64,000 bases of DNA from Cyanobacteria bacterium FACHB-63 (GTDB lineage: Bacteria; Cyanobacteriota; Cyanobacteriia; Leptolyngbyales; Leptolyngbyaceae): assembly GCA_014695255.1 (NCBI GenBank), contig JACJNX010000099.1, forward strand, positions 1 to 64,000, given 5' to 3'. This document shows, piece by piece, positions 8,955 through 18,373 of this stretch; the first letter of the stretch is position 1; each line of letters begins with the position of its first letter. Below the pieces are notes generated by a model, which saw nothing but the letters and a program-made list of their open reading frames with translations, was not told where the DNA came from and ran no database searches. Made by a program: the position numbers and the translations under genes.

Positions 8955-10457
8955 ATGAATTCTACCGACTACGATGTGATTGTAATTGGGTCAGGCATTG
9001 GCGGCTTAGTGACAGCGACCCAGCTTGCGGCGAAAGGAGCGAGTGTCTTAGTTTTAGAGCGGTATTTGATTCCTGGGGGCAGTGCGGGCTATTTCGATCG
9101 CGAGGAAGGCTACCGCTTTGATGTCGGAGCATCAATGATCTTTGGGTTTGGGGATAAGGGAACGACGAATTTACTCACCCGCGCTTTGGATGGAGTGGGG
9201 ATGTCGATCGAAACTATTCCCGATCCGGTTCAGGTTCACTATCACTTGCCGGATGGATTGGATCTGAAAGTTCATCGCGATTACGAGAAGTTTTTGCATG
9301 AATTGATTGCCTATTTTCCCCATGAAGAAAAGGGAATTCGGCAATTCTATGATGAGTGCTGGAAAGTGTTTAATTGCCTGAATGCGATGGAGTTGCTGTC
9401 TCTGGAAGAACCGCGATATTTGACGCGAGTGTTCTTTCAGCATCCATTTGCTTGTTTGGGTTTAGTGAAATATTTGCCGCAGAATGCTGGAGATATTGCC
9501 CGTCGATATATTCGTGATCCGCAATTGCTGAAATTTATTGATGCGGAATGTTATATCTGGTCGGTTGTGCCTGCCGATCGAACTCCGATGATCAATGCGG
9601 GGATGGTGTTTAGCGATCGACATTACGGTGGCATCAACTATCCGAAAGGCGGAGTGGGTCAGATCGCGCAAAAATTAGTTGAAGGATTAGAGAAAGCTGG
9701 AAGTCACATCAAATACAAAGCAAGAGTGACGGAAATCTTAACTGAAAACGATCGCGCAGTTGGAGTTAAGTTAGCCTCTGGAGAAACGCTCCGAGCAAAG
9801 CGGATTGTTTCTAATGCAACGCGCTGGGATACGTTTGAGAAATTACTTTCCGAATCACAAAAGCCAACCTCTGAGAAAAAATGGCAAAAACGCTATCAGC
9901 AATCCCCAAGCTTTTTAAGTTTACATCTTGGAGTCAAAGCGGAGTCATTGCCTGATGGAATCGAATGTCATCACATTTTGCTAGAGAATTGGGATGATAT
10001 GGAGGCAGAACAAGGAACGATCTTTGTCTCGATTCCGACGCTGCTTGATCCGAGTTTGGCACCCGACGGACATCACATTATTCATACCTTTACGCCTAGC
10101 TGGATGCAGGAATGGGAGAACTTGTCTCCGAGCGCATACGCCGAGAAGAAAGAGAAAGCTGCCGATCGCTTAATCGATCGCCTGACGCAGATTATTCCGG
10201 ATCTCGATCGGGGTTTAGATTTTCAGGAAGTCGGGACACCGAGAAGCCATCGCCGCTATCTGGGGCGCGACAATGGTACGTATGGCCCGATTCCCTCGCG
10301 TAAACTGCTGGGATTACTGGGAATGCCGTTTAATCGGACTGCGGTTCCTCACCTCTACTGTGTGGGTGATAGTACCTTTCCCGGACAGGGCTTGAATGCG
10401 GTTGCGTTCTCAGGATTTGCTTGTGCCCATCGGATTGCAGTGGATTTAGGATTGTAG
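8955..10457 (+). CDS. crtH: Prolycopene (carotene) isomerase CrtH
   Basis: The 500-aa flavoprotein has the N-terminal dinucleotide motif [17 protein letters not shown] (residues 9-26) and the [12 protein letters not shown] and [10 protein letters not shown] segments typical of CRTISO/CrtH, and ends with [19 protein letters not shown]. It converts poly-cis prolycopene to all-trans lycopene in the plant-type carotenoid pathway of cyanobacteria and acts at the thylakoid or cytoplasmic membrane face. Length and motifs are normal. It may be co-transcribed with pyrB. The gene downstream is convergent, 4 bp away. Confidence 0.92.
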   Translation: MNSTDYDVIVIGSGIGGLVTATQLAAKGASVLVLERYLIPGGSAGYFDREEGYRFDVGASMIFGFGDKGTTNLLTRALDGVGMSIETIPDPVQVHYHLPDGLDLKVHRDYEKFLHELIAYFPHEEKGIRQFYDECWKVFNCLNAMELLSLEEPRYLTRVFFQHPFACLGLVKYLPQNAGDIARRYIRDPQLLKFIDAECYIWSVVPADRTPMINAGMVFSDRHYGGINYPKGGVGQIAQKLVEGLEKAGSHIKYKARVTEILTENDRAVGVKLASGETLRAKRIVSNATRWDTFEKLLSESQKPTSEKKWQKRYQQSPSFLSLHLGVKAESLPDGIECHHILLENWDDMEAEQGTIFVSIPTLLDPSLAPDGHHIIHTFTPSWMQEWENLSPSAYAEKKEKAADRLIDRLTQIIPDLDRGLDFQEVGTPRSHRRYLGRDNGTYGPIPSRKLLGLLGMPFNRTAVPHLYCVGDSTFPGQGLNAVAFSGFACAHRIAVDLGL

Positions 10458-10461
10458 AAGC

Positions 10462-11217
10462 TTACGGGGTAAGACTGAGTGGTTGAGGAACGGGAGCAAA
10501 GACGTTTGTACGATCGCACCCCTCTACTGCAATTCGCACATACGCTGAAATCCATTTGAAGTAGCTTGCCGTTTCTAGAGAAATCGGAACTTTGCTGAAT
10601 AAAATTACGGCAAATAGATTTCCAGACGGCAACATTCCCCCAAATCCTAAAACGGATTGAACTTTGTAGGGGAGTACAAACTGATTTTGTGCGGGAATGT
10701 GCGGGCTACCGACGGCTTCAGGCACATAAAACACGTTAAACGCTTTGTGTGAGGCTTTGGTAATCAAAGTCGGAGCTGGATTAATCACGGAACTGACATC
10801 CAAGCCAAACTGCTGAATCAGTTGTAAAATCATCGGCGCACGATGGACGAAGTCTTCATCAATGAGGGGAATTGCCTGATGCCCGGTGGATTCTTGACGA
10901 GCATTCCAATAGGGTTCATCTCCGGCAGTCGCTAGCAACGTCAAACATTTCGTGGCTCTGAGGATCGATCGACTCTTGAGAATGGTTTTGGCTGCTTCTT
11001 GCAAATCAGGACTGAGATTCCCGTAAGGATGGGTTTTGAAGAATCGAACCAATGCACAAGCATTTTCACCCGTTCGTGGATCGATTAGATTTTCATAAAG
11101 ATAACGGACAATGCGATTTGCGGTTTCTTCCATGCTCTGCGATCGATCCTCCAGGTTGCGGAGTTTGATTGCACAGTGCCGCATATCGTCTTTCGTGAAA
11201 TTCGCTAGATCGTACAT
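10462..11217 (-). CDS. Stand-alone cyanobacterial sensory-module protein
   Basis: A 251-aa soluble protein. It looks like a module I recall from the N-termini of cyanobacterial histidine kinases and cyclases. It opens MYDL..FT..DM..C...LR, then has SMEE.ANRIVRYLYENL, GE.ACALVRFFKTHPYG, KCLTLLATAGDEP.WN.R..S.GH.AIPL, and late NVFYVPEAVGSPHIPAQNQFV and SVLGFGGMLPSGNLFAVI. Here it stands alone with no kinase or output domain, so it may act as a sensor subunit working in trans. The ligand is unknown. The assignment is from memory of the pattern; I know no accepted name for the domain. Confidence 0.6.
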   Translation of the reverse strand: MYDLANFTKDDMRHCAIKLRNLEDRSQSMEETANRIVRYLYENLIDPRTGENACALVRFFKTHPYGNLSPDLQEAAKTILKSRSILRATKCLTLLATAGDEPYWNARQESTGHQAIPLIDEDFVHRAPMILQLIQQFGLDVSSVINPAPTLITKASHKAFNVFYVPEAVGSPHIPAQNQFVLPYKVQSVLGFGGMLPSGNLFAVILFSKVPISLETASYFKWISAYVRIAVEGCDRTNVFAPVPQPLSLTP

Positions 11218-11549
11218 CGGAATTTACTGGCTTAGATCGCTTACGTTGTATTCTTCTACAATCGACCGATTTACGTTGGTGTCAGGATGCTTTTGCGGCA
11301 ATACTTCAATGATTCGTCACAATTGTGTGCAGACTATAAAGCGAGGGCGGCGAAATGGACTTAAACAATCGAGTATGTTCGCTGAGAATAGGAAGAAATC
11401 TCAAAGGGTAGGTTCGCTGCCGTAACAATCGCAATCGAGAATTTGACGAGCGTTGTTGCGCGGATTTCTTTTTCTAGGATGAGACGATCGACGTTAGAAT
11501 CAATTCCATTCCGATTTAAGATCAGAACATCTGATCTGCAAGACCGTGT
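11218..11549. other. Gene-free stretch upstream of the SbcC-like gene
   Basis: 332 bp between divergent genes. It should carry both promoters, but I could not place convincing -35/-10 pairs. The palindrome GATCAGA-aca-TCTGATC at 11520-11536 lies 13 bp before the SbcC-like ATG and could be an operator or a translation-affecting hairpin. A minus-strand frame running in from within the downstream gene ends at 11361 but has no family features. Confidence 0.4.
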
Positions 11550-14312
11550 ATGGAAATTCTCTCGGTTAGTCTTAAAAACTTCAAGTTTCACAGCGATCGC
11601 TCCTTTGCGTTTCAGCCGGGGACGAATGCGATTTGTGGTGAGAATGGTGCAGGCAAGACGAGCATTCTCGAAGCGATCGCGTGGGTATTGTTTGACTATA
11701 CGGGCGCGTACACGAAAGACGATTTGATTCGCAATGGTTCCAATAGTGCTCAAGTGCGGGTGAGCTTTGTTTCGAGTCGAGATCAGCGCACTTATGATGT
11801 GAGTCGCTGTACGCGATCGAGCTATACGATTTATGATCCAGAACTGGGTGAAAAGCTGAACTATACCAAGAAAGAAGATGTGCTTCCTTGGTTGCGAGAG
11901 CATTTAGGAGTGCCAATCGGGACAAATTTATCTGATTTGTTTCGCAATACGATCGGGGTTCCGCAAGGTACATTTACGGTTGATTTTCTCAAGACCGCAG
12001 AAGAGCGCAAGAAGGTCTTTGATCCGATTCTAAAGGTTGAAGAGTACAAGAAAGTCTATAAAGAGTTAGGCGACTTAGAAAAGTTTGCTAAAGCTCAATC
12101 TGAGAAGTTAGAGCGTGATATCCAACAATATGAGGAGTCCCTGCAAGAATGGGATGAACTGAGCCAGCAAAAAGAAGCGCTCAGTCAAACGATCGCTCAA
12201 ATTCAAATTGATCTGAAACATTGGGCGCAACAATACGATCGTCTCAAAGCAGATCAAGAGCAATACAGCGCGATCGCGGCTCAAGTTCAACAACTGACTG
12301 CGAATTTAGAAGCGATCGTCAGTCGAATCCGGGCTGAGGAACTGAACGTTCAGCGACTAAAGCTAGAACTAGAAACGGCAGAAAAATCGGTTGCCATCTG
12401 TACAGAGCGGCGTGAAAGTTATCAAGCTTATACCCAGGCTGATCAAGCTTTGCAAGCATTCGATCAAAGTCGAACTCAGCAAGAGAAACTATTGCGCGAT
12501 CGACAAAAGCGAATTGAATCTCTCAGCACGTATCAATCTAAGTTAGCGGTCTTAACTCAAAAAGGAGAGCGTCGATCGCAAATCGAAGCGGATCTCAAGC
12601 AATTAGAACCATTAATCCGGCAACAATCTGAACTAGAGCAACAGCAAGCACAACTGAATGAGCAACTTCAAACTTGTCAAAGCTGGAAGCAAACGATTCA
12701 GCGCGACGAAAAGCGCCTAGTGCAACTTCAGCAGAGTCAAAAGCAACTGGGCGAAGAGATTGAGCGACTAGAGGGATTAGGCGCGATCGTCAAACAAATC
12801 CCTCAGCTTGAAGAACAACAGCAGCGCTATCAACAGCAACTCAGTCGCATCGAAGCTGCTACCCAATTCGAGGCAGACTTGCGCCAGATTATCTCACAAG
12901 CCCAGAAGCGCGAGAACATTCAAACACAACACATTCAATCGGCAACCGCAACGTTAAAAGAACTGCAACAAGCAGCACCGCTTTGGCAATCTCAGCTTGA
13001 AACAGTGTTAACGACGATCTCTAATAGTTCAAAGCTCAATCACCTTCTGATGCAAGATCTTCAAGGAATCTTAGATGATCTATCTCAGCAGTTAGTGGTC
13101 GATCGCTTAAAACAATTACTCAAAGAAACTCAAACTCAGCTTAAAACAGTTCGTGATCAAGAAGCACAGTATCGCAGTCTAGAAGCGAAGTTTGATCAAG
13201 AAGAAAGACTCGCTGCGGAAGTTGCAGAACTTCGATCGCTGATTGCTGAACATCAATCCCAACTACTCACAGAACCCGAACTCAAAGCAAAACTCACTGA
13301 AATTACAGTACAGCTACAAGCATTAGATAATCCTCGCGATCGTAGTCGTTACTTGACGCGAGATCTAAAAGCCTTAGCAGGCCTGGATGCTGAGCTTGCC
13401 CAACTCCAATCAGAACTGAAAAACGGACAAGACGCAATCACGGCGATCGACCTTGAGTTAAAGACATTTGAGAACTTGGCTGAGCAAATTCAGGAACAGC
13501 AGGATTTACGCGATCGCTACAGAGAAGACTATCAGCTTTATCTAGCTCATCAGCAATCTGCAAACAGCTTTAAAGATCGAAAAGCACAACTAGAAGATGG
13601 GATCGCACAGTTAGAGCAATATCAATCACAACTTCAAACCTTAACCAATCGAAAAGCACAGCTAGAAGAAACCTACGATCCAGAGCAAGTTAAGCAAATT
13701 AATGCTGAGTACGAAGAAGCGAATCGTCAAAAAATCTCACTTAGCACAACATTGCCGATCGAAACCAAACGCCTAGAAGAGTGCGAAACCAGGCTATCTC
13801 GCTTACAAGCCATTCAGCAAAAGCGAACCGAAGCCCAAGCCCAACTCAAGCAAAAACAAAAGACTGAACGATTTATCAAATTTGCGCGAAAATCCTACAA
13901 AGAAGCCGCACCTAGAATTACAGAACGCTACGTGCAAACGATTTCTCATGAAGCCGATCGCTTGTTTAGAGAATTGCTCAATCGTCCGAATGTAGCACTG
14001 CAATGGACACGCGATTATGAAATCATGGTACAAGAAGGCGCACACTCCCGTAGGTTCATCAATCTATCCGGCGGTGAGCAGATGTGTGCCGCTTTAGCCG
14101 TACGTTTAGCACTGTTAAAGGTACTAGCAGACATCGATATTGCTTTCTTTGATGAACCCACCACAAACATGGATCGACCCAGACGAGAAAGCTTAGCGGA
14201 AGCGATCGGTAACATCAAATCCTTCCGTCAACTGTTTGTGATCAGCCACGATGATACCTTCGAGAAAGTCACAGAAAACGTGATTATCGTTGAGCGAGAA
14301 CTTAGCGACTGA
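11550..14312 (+). CDS. SbcC/Rad50-like SMC-type ATPase
   Basis: A 920-aa DNA-repair ATPase. The N-terminal half-site has Walker A GENGAGKTS (30-38). A very long Gln/Glu/Leu-rich coiled coil runs from about 170 to 800. The C-terminal half-site has signature LSGGEQMCAALAVRLAL and Walker B IAFFDEPTTNMD with VISHD after it. Together with an SbcD/Mre11 nuclease such proteins trim DNA ends and hairpins. No CxxC zinc hook exists in the coil: the only Cys residues are isolated. No nuclease gene is adjacent. The 3' end overlaps the convergent rhomboid gene by 11 bp. Confidence 0.88.
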   Translation: MEILSVSLKNFKFHSDRSFAFQPGTNAICGENGAGKTSILEAIAWVLFDYTGAYTKDDLIRNGSNSAQVRVSFVSSRDQRTYDVSRCTRSSYTIYDPELGEKLNYTKKEDVLPWLREHLGVPIGTNLSDLFRNTIGVPQGTFTVDFLKTAEERKKVFDPILKVEEYKKVYKELGDLEKFAKAQSEKLERDIQQYEESLQEWDELSQQKEALSQTIAQIQIDLKHWAQQYDRLKADQEQYSAIAAQVQQLTANLEAIVSRIRAEELNVQRLKLELETAEKSVAICTERRESYQAYTQADQALQAFDQSRTQQEKLLRDRQKRIESLSTYQSKLAVLTQKGERRSQIEADLKQLEPLIRQQSELEQQQAQLNEQLQTCQSWKQTIQRDEKRLVQLQQSQKQLGEEIERLEGLGAIVKQIPQLEEQQQRYQQQLSRIEAATQFEADLRQIISQAQKRENIQTQHIQSATATLKELQQAAPLWQSQLETVLTTISNSSKLNHLLMQDLQGILDDLSQQLVVDRLKQLLKETQTQLKTVRDQEAQYRSLEAKFDQEERLAAEVAELRSLIAEHQSQLLTEPELKAKLTEITVQLQALDNPRDRSRYLTRDLKALAGLDAELAQLQSELKNGQDAITAIDLELKTFENLAEQIQEQQDLRDRYREDYQLYLAHQQSANSFKDRKAQLEDGIAQLEQYQSQLQTLTNRKAQLEETYDPEQVKQINAEYEEANRQKISLSTTLPIETKRLEECETRLSRLQAIQQKRTEAQAQLKQKQKTERFIKFARKSYKEAAPRITERYVQTISHEADRLFRELLNRPNVALQWTRDYEIMVQEGAHSRRFINLSGGEQMCAALAVRLALLKVLADIDIAFFDEPTTNMDRPRRESLAEAIGNIKSFRQLFVISHDDTFEKVTENVIIVERELSD

Positions 14313-15705
14313 GATTGAAAAGACTTGCGAGATAGGCAGCATACGATCGCAAATCCGGTAAGTATCCTGCCACAATCACTCCTGCAATAAAACCAAGAAA
14401 ATGTGCCCACGAATTATCAAACGTTTTGGGTAGAATGCCTTTGATCAATGAACGTTTTCTCAGCAGAATCATCTCTCTGAACCTCACGCCTAGCCAGATG
14501 CGATCAAACAAGATAATCAACAGCAGCGTTCCACCCAACAACAGCGAAGCAGTCAGATTATTCTCAAAGTAGAACAATGATAGTAAAAATCCGATGTAGC
14601 CAAAGATTACTGCACTCGCACCCACATATCCAAATCTCACCGGAAAAGCAGAGAACCAAATCAACGCTCCACTGATTAGCGCGATCGCGATGCTAATCAA
14701 CACAAAGTCATTTGGCTTAACTAACACAAGCAACCCTCCAAAGATCAGAAATCCCAGAGTGTTACCAGAGATATGATTCCAGTTACCATGCAGAAAAGGG
14801 GCTAGCGGAATTCCAATCAATCCGCGTAGCGTCCAAGGACGAATGCCTAAATTGAACCGGAGCGCACCTCTGAGAATTTGGAAATCAACAAATGCAATAA
14901 TCCAGGCTGCTGCAACTAGCTGAAATAAAATTCTTAACCTGCTCAGTAAAGGCGGAACATACCGAGCAATCAAAGGCGGAAGAGTTTGGCGATAGAACCG
15001 CTCATCAATCACAGTTCCAGCAATCATAATGCCAGGAAACTGAGTCGGCACACTCAAAGCTTGCAATAGCGCGATCGACACCGGACGCAAACTCGGCAAA
15101 TAAGCTGCTACAAATGCCCCAACAATAAAGCCAATGAGATGAGCATCCCAAGCAATTCTCATTCGTCTAACAATCTTTCCAGGTAACATCAGCCAGAGCC
15201 GATTGCCAAACAAAAGGATTGTTAACCCCAGCGCGATCGCAGAGGCAATCGTGCGATCAAAATAGAACAGCGCCAAAAGAAAGCCTGCATAACCGAAAAT
15301 TAAATCGCTCATTCCAGTCGATCGAGCGTTAATCAGCCAACCTTGAGGCGTAAATCCAGCAATCCCGCCCAAAAACCAACCCAATATGCCACTCACCAGC
15401 GCGATCACAATCGTGATCACAATAAAATCGATCGGCTGACGCAGTAGCACCAACCCACCTAGCACAAAAAAAGGGATTGTATTTCCCTTCAAATGCCGCC
15501 AATTTACATGGATAAACGGGGCTAAGAAAATCCCGATTAGCCCGGAAAACGACCAAGCTTCTGAGACGGGTAGTCCCTTTCCGGGCGGCTTGTGCCAAAA
15601 CTCAACATCAATCAGCGTCAGTATCCAAGCGATCGCATACCACCCGAAGAGAAATTTGAGGTTAGCCAGAAGGAGCGCTGGAATGGGCATAAAAACCGAT
15701 GCCAT
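14302..15705 (-). CDS. Tandem double rhomboid-like membrane protein
   Basis: A 467-aa polytopic protein made of two rhomboid-like halves (about 15-215 and 255-460). Each half has an H-x-x-G-N motif (H71-N75, H311-N315), a Ser at the rhomboid nucleophile position before an IFGY.GFLL helix (S133 in GMSD, S364 in GASA) and a later catalytic-type His (H189, H435). Both dyads are thus present, though the second Gly of the usual GxSG is replaced in each. Rhomboids cut transmembrane segments in the membrane. A fusion of two units in one chain is unusual. Whether either half is active cannot be told. Confidence 0.8.
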   Translation of the reverse strand: MASVFMPIPALLLANLKFLFGWYAIAWILTLIDVEFWHKPPGKGLPVSEAWSFSGLIGIFLAPFIHVNWRHLKGNTIPFFVLGGLVLLRQPIDFIVITIVIALVSGILGWFLGGIAGFTPQGWLINARSTGMSDLIFGYAGFLLALFYFDRTIASAIALGLTILLFGNRLWLMLPGKIVRRMRIAWDAHLIGFIVGAFVAAYLPSLRPVSIALLQALSVPTQFPGIMIAGTVIDERFYRQTLPPLIARYVPPLLSRLRILFQLVAAAWIIAFVDFQILRGALRFNLGIRPWTLRGLIGIPLAPFLHGNWNHISGNTLGFLIFGGLLVLVKPNDFVLISIAIALISGALIWFSAFPVRFGYVGASAVIFGYIGFLLSLFYFENNLTASLLLGGTLLLIILFDRIWLGVRFREMILLRKRSLIKGILPKTFDNSWAHFLGFIAGVIVAGYLPDLRSYAAYLASLFNLSR

Positions 15706-15853
15706 AGAAAATCATCTCAGCATCGTACCGCCAATGTCGATCGGAGGTGCGAAAAGTTGCAGCATAGAGATAAACAATCCTAAGAGAGAAGCGATCTTGC
15801 ATCGGGCTGCTTACACTAATAGGAGGCTAAGATGCTGATCAGGGACGAACCCT

Positions 15854-16366
15854 ATGAACTGGGAAAGAAGAAAACCAGATTCGTCAAGAGAAACGATCGC
15901 GTCTCTGATGTTCCCGCTTGCTCTGATTTTAGGTCTTGTACTCTTGCTCAGCCTCGATGCAGGACAGACTAGCCCAGAAACGATAGAAAGTAGTCCGTTG
16001 GAGACTTGGCTGAAGTTGATTGTGAGTTACTTAGCCGCCGGAGCGGAAGTCGCGGCAGCAATTGTGATCGGAGCGGCAGTGGTTCGCGGCATTGTGAGCT
16101 ATGTGCGGCAAGCGTTTTCTCGGAGGCAACACTTGGATGCCACCGAAGGGATTCGCCTACAAATGGGGCGAGTTCTGGCGCTGGGATTAGAGTTTGCGGT
16201 GGCAAGCGATATTCTTCGCACTGCGGTTGCTCCAACTCGTCAAGACATTCTAAATTTAGGCGCGATCGTCCTATTGCGAACTCTGTTGAACCATTTCCTA
16301 GAGCGCGAAATCCAGCAAGGCGAACAAAATCGGATGTCTGAGCAATCTGCACAACCGAGGGTGTGA
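15854..16366 (+). CDS. DUF1622 family membrane protein
   Basis: A 170-aa protein with three hydrophobic segments (about 18-37, 52-80 and 112-148). The family-like core is LK.IVSYLAAGAEVAAA and LGLEFAVASDILRTAVAPTRQDILNLGAIVLLRTLLNHFLEREI. The function of DUF1622 is unknown. Its stop overlaps the start of the broken HPP gene (GTGATGA at 16363-16369), so the two formed a translationally coupled pair of membrane proteins. Confidence 0.8.
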   Translation: MNWERRKPDSSRETIASLMFPLALILGLVLLLSLDAGQTSPETIESSPLETWLKLIVSYLAAGAEVAAAIVIGAAVVRGIVSYVRQAFSRRQHLDATEGIRLQMGRVLALGLEFAVASDILRTAVAPTRQDILNLGAIVLLRTLLNHFLEREIQQGEQNRMSEQSAQPRV

Positions 16367-16870
16367 TGAGTCGAAAAAGCTTAAAGCCGATCGAAGGTGC
16401 AAATCGCACAATGCGACGCAGATTAGGAATTAAAGGGGAACTCTTGCTGGCAACGGCTCCCTCGTTGTATTGAGCGTACTCGCTCTGGTTGAAGTGCTGA
16501 GTCGGCAACGATTGCTGTTTGCTTCTTTAGCTGCAAGCGCGTTTTTGATCTATCTCGATCCGCAGCATGGAACAAACTCTGTCCGAACTTTGGTTTCAGC
16601 GCAAATTATGTCAGCCGTAATCGGTTGGCTGACGTTTTCGTAGTTGGGAGCAGGATATTTTGCAGATGGAAGCGCGATGGTTCTGACGATCGTGTTGATG
16701 GTCGTGCTAGATATTGTTCACCCCCTGCGGTTGCCACCTCGCTGAGTTTTGCCCTGAGAGCAGGTGACGAAAATAATCTCGTTTTGTTTGCCTTAGCAGT
16801 CGGGACCACTGCGGTATCAGTGGGGCTAGAGCGTGTTGCGTTGTGGTTGATTGCTCGCTTCGATCGTTAA
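16366..16870 (+). pseudogene. Broken HPP family membrane protein
   Basis: Starting at ATG 16366 the reading begins MSRKSLKPIEGANRT, shifts frame around 16465, and continues LSVLALVEVLSRQRLLFASLAASAFLIYLDP.HGTN.VRTLVSAQ, typical of HPP proteins. It meets TAG at 16641-16643 and shifts again at a C run near 16722, where HPPAVATSLSFALR is recovered. It ends at TAA 16868. Two frameshifts and one nonsense codon inactivate it. The family is a four-helix membrane protein, some members of which transport nitrite in plastids and cyanobacteria. Confidence 0.75.
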
Positions 16871-16985
16871 CAAAAGAGATTTGGTATTAGAAGGACGATC
16901 AGTAGAAAAATTCTTTTGCAATTTTTCTTACAATTCGCATCTATCATGAGGAATAGTTTGCTCTAAACTTAGACGGTGATTCTCC

Positions 16986-17372
16986 ATGATGAATGCTCAA
17001 CGCTTAACTTTTGAAGGAATTTATCAATTTTTTCAAGCCCCGCAGCCGCTCTTTCTCAATCAAGAACTCACAGTTTGCTATTTAATGTCGGTGCTCGTTC
17101 GCTCTGAGTCCTACGGGACAGAACTGGTACAACAGTTACAGCAGGACTACCCAAACTATCGGCTGTCAGACACGATTCTGCAAAATTCGCTGCGCTTTCT
17201 GGAAAAACAAGCCCTGATCACAAGCTACTGGAAAAAAGCAGAAAAGCGGGGTCGTCCGCGTCGAATGTATTACCTGCGCCCGGAAGCTCGGTCTAAAGCA
17301 GAAGATCTGGCAAAACTGTGGTGGGAGCATATGGGACTCGCTTCTGTCGATCGCTCAATCCCAGTAGCTTAA
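16986..17372 (+). CDS. PadR-type winged-helix regulator
   Basis: A 128-aa protein with a PadR-like winged helix: ELTVCYLMSVLVRSESYGTELVQQL (helices 1-2), a recognition helix around LSDTILQNSLRFLEKQALI, and the basic wing KAEKRGRPRRMYYLRPEAR. Cyanobacterial homologues include Pex, which alters circadian period by repressing kaiA, but this copy cannot be assigned to Pex from sequence alone. It is a single gene with its own upstream region of about 115 bp, followed by a strong hairpin. Its target is unknown. Confidence 0.75.
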   Translation: MMNAQRLTFEGIYQFFQAPQPLFLNQELTVCYLMSVLVRSESYGTELVQQLQQDYPNYRLSDTILQNSLRFLEKQALITSYWKKAEKRGRPRRMYYLRPEARSKAEDLAKLWWEHMGLASVDRSIPVA

Positions 17373-17389
17373 GTTTTTCAAACAAAAAT

Positions 17390-17417
17390 TGTCCGCCGAT
17401 CCCAGGATCAGCGGACA
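17390..17417. terminator. Bidirectional terminator hairpin
   Basis: Stem TGTCCGCcGATC / GATCaGCGGACA with a short loop lies between two convergent genes (padR-like and the secreted protein gene). A-rich sequence on the left supplies a T run for the minus strand. Confidence 0.65.
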
Positions 17418-17437
17418 GTCTAATTCACTAAACTCAA

Positions 17438-18124
17438 TTAAAGCGGGTTGAGCGCTAGCGATGAGTTGAGGCGGAGATTTAGGTCGCTCTGAGAATTGAC
17501 CGAGATCACCTGATTGGTGTTGCGTCCGAAGATCAAGCCACCTAATGCACCTGCGCCTGTTCCAATCAAAACTTTGCCCAAAGATACCCGACGGTTTCCA
17601 GTAACAGCGGAAATAATTGCAGCCGCACCAGACCCGATCGCGGCTCCTTTGAGGATGGCATCGCTGTTAACTCCGCGCCGAATCTCTTCAGTCCGGCTGA
17701 TCACATCGGTTTGGGCATCAAGGGCGACTTGAGAGCCGTTGGTCAAGACTAACGTATTAGCGACAAAGCGCGTTCCACCGCTGACGGGCTGGAATTCGCC
17801 TTTAACTTGGCTACCTGCGGGAATGAGCAGCGCTCCATTCGAGGTGCGGACGTTATTAGGAATCGTTAGGGTAATGGGAAGACGCTCATTGGGGGCAACC
17901 AGGATTTTTTCAGCATCGCGGTAAGCTAGGCGCAGAGTCGTATTAGCGGGAATGCGAACGGCTCCCGTAGGGCGGGGCTGTGTGGGGAAAAGTTGAGCAA
18001 TCTGCATGGAAGCAGGGGCAGCAACCGCGTCTTTTGCCAAGACGATCGGGGCGGCTCCGGTTGCTGTCACACCTAATGTCAGGGCAAGTGCAGTCCCGGA
18101 CTGTAGTTTTTTCAGGTTCAACAT
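17438..18124 (-). CDS. Secreted/envelope protein of unknown role
   Basis: A 228-aa protein with an N-terminal signal-like segment (LKKLQSGTALALTLGVTATGAAP). Then come VRIPANTTLRLAYRDAEKI, GALLIPAGSQVKGEFQPVSGGTRFVAN and LDAQTDVISRTEEIRRG. A Gly/Ala-rich hydrophobic stretch follows (DAILKGAAIGSGAAAIISAV...LIGTGAGALGGLIFG). The IPAG.Q..G phrase recalls the beta-barrel part of TrbI/VirB10 proteins, and cyanobacterial relatives are sometimes named that way. No conjugation genes are nearby, so I treat that as a fold hint only. The Gly-rich tail could insert in a membrane. Confidence 0.65.
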   Translation of the reverse strand: MLNLKKLQSGTALALTLGVTATGAAPIVLAKDAVAAPASMQIAQLFPTQPRPTGAVRIPANTTLRLAYRDAEKILVAPNERLPITLTIPNNVRTSNGALLIPAGSQVKGEFQPVSGGTRFVANTLVLTNGSQVALDAQTDVISRTEEIRRGVNSDAILKGAAIGSGAAAIISAVTGNRRVSLGKVLIGTGAGALGGLIFGRNTNQVISVNSQSDLNLRLNSSLALNPL

Positions 18125-18373
18125 GATTTTTGTCCTTCAAGTCTGAATCTAGCGGCGATGTCTTAATTGACTTTGCATCTAGTAGTTAAGTTCCTTAAGT
18201 TGAACATGATTATTTATCATCAAGAAAAAACCTGCCTGAAGCTGGAGATTTGCTCAGGTGAGAAAAATCATTGGCTCAAAGCTTTGACAGAAATCATCGA
18301 TCGAGCAGAACAGTTCTCCCAAACTAATCACGAGGATAAAGCAGGCGTGGATTTTAGCATGAGAGATTCGGTG

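Noticed and set aside
11361-11903. 180-codon minus-strand frame across the SbcC-like gene start
   Set aside because: It overlaps the Walker A coding region antisense and shows no family features.
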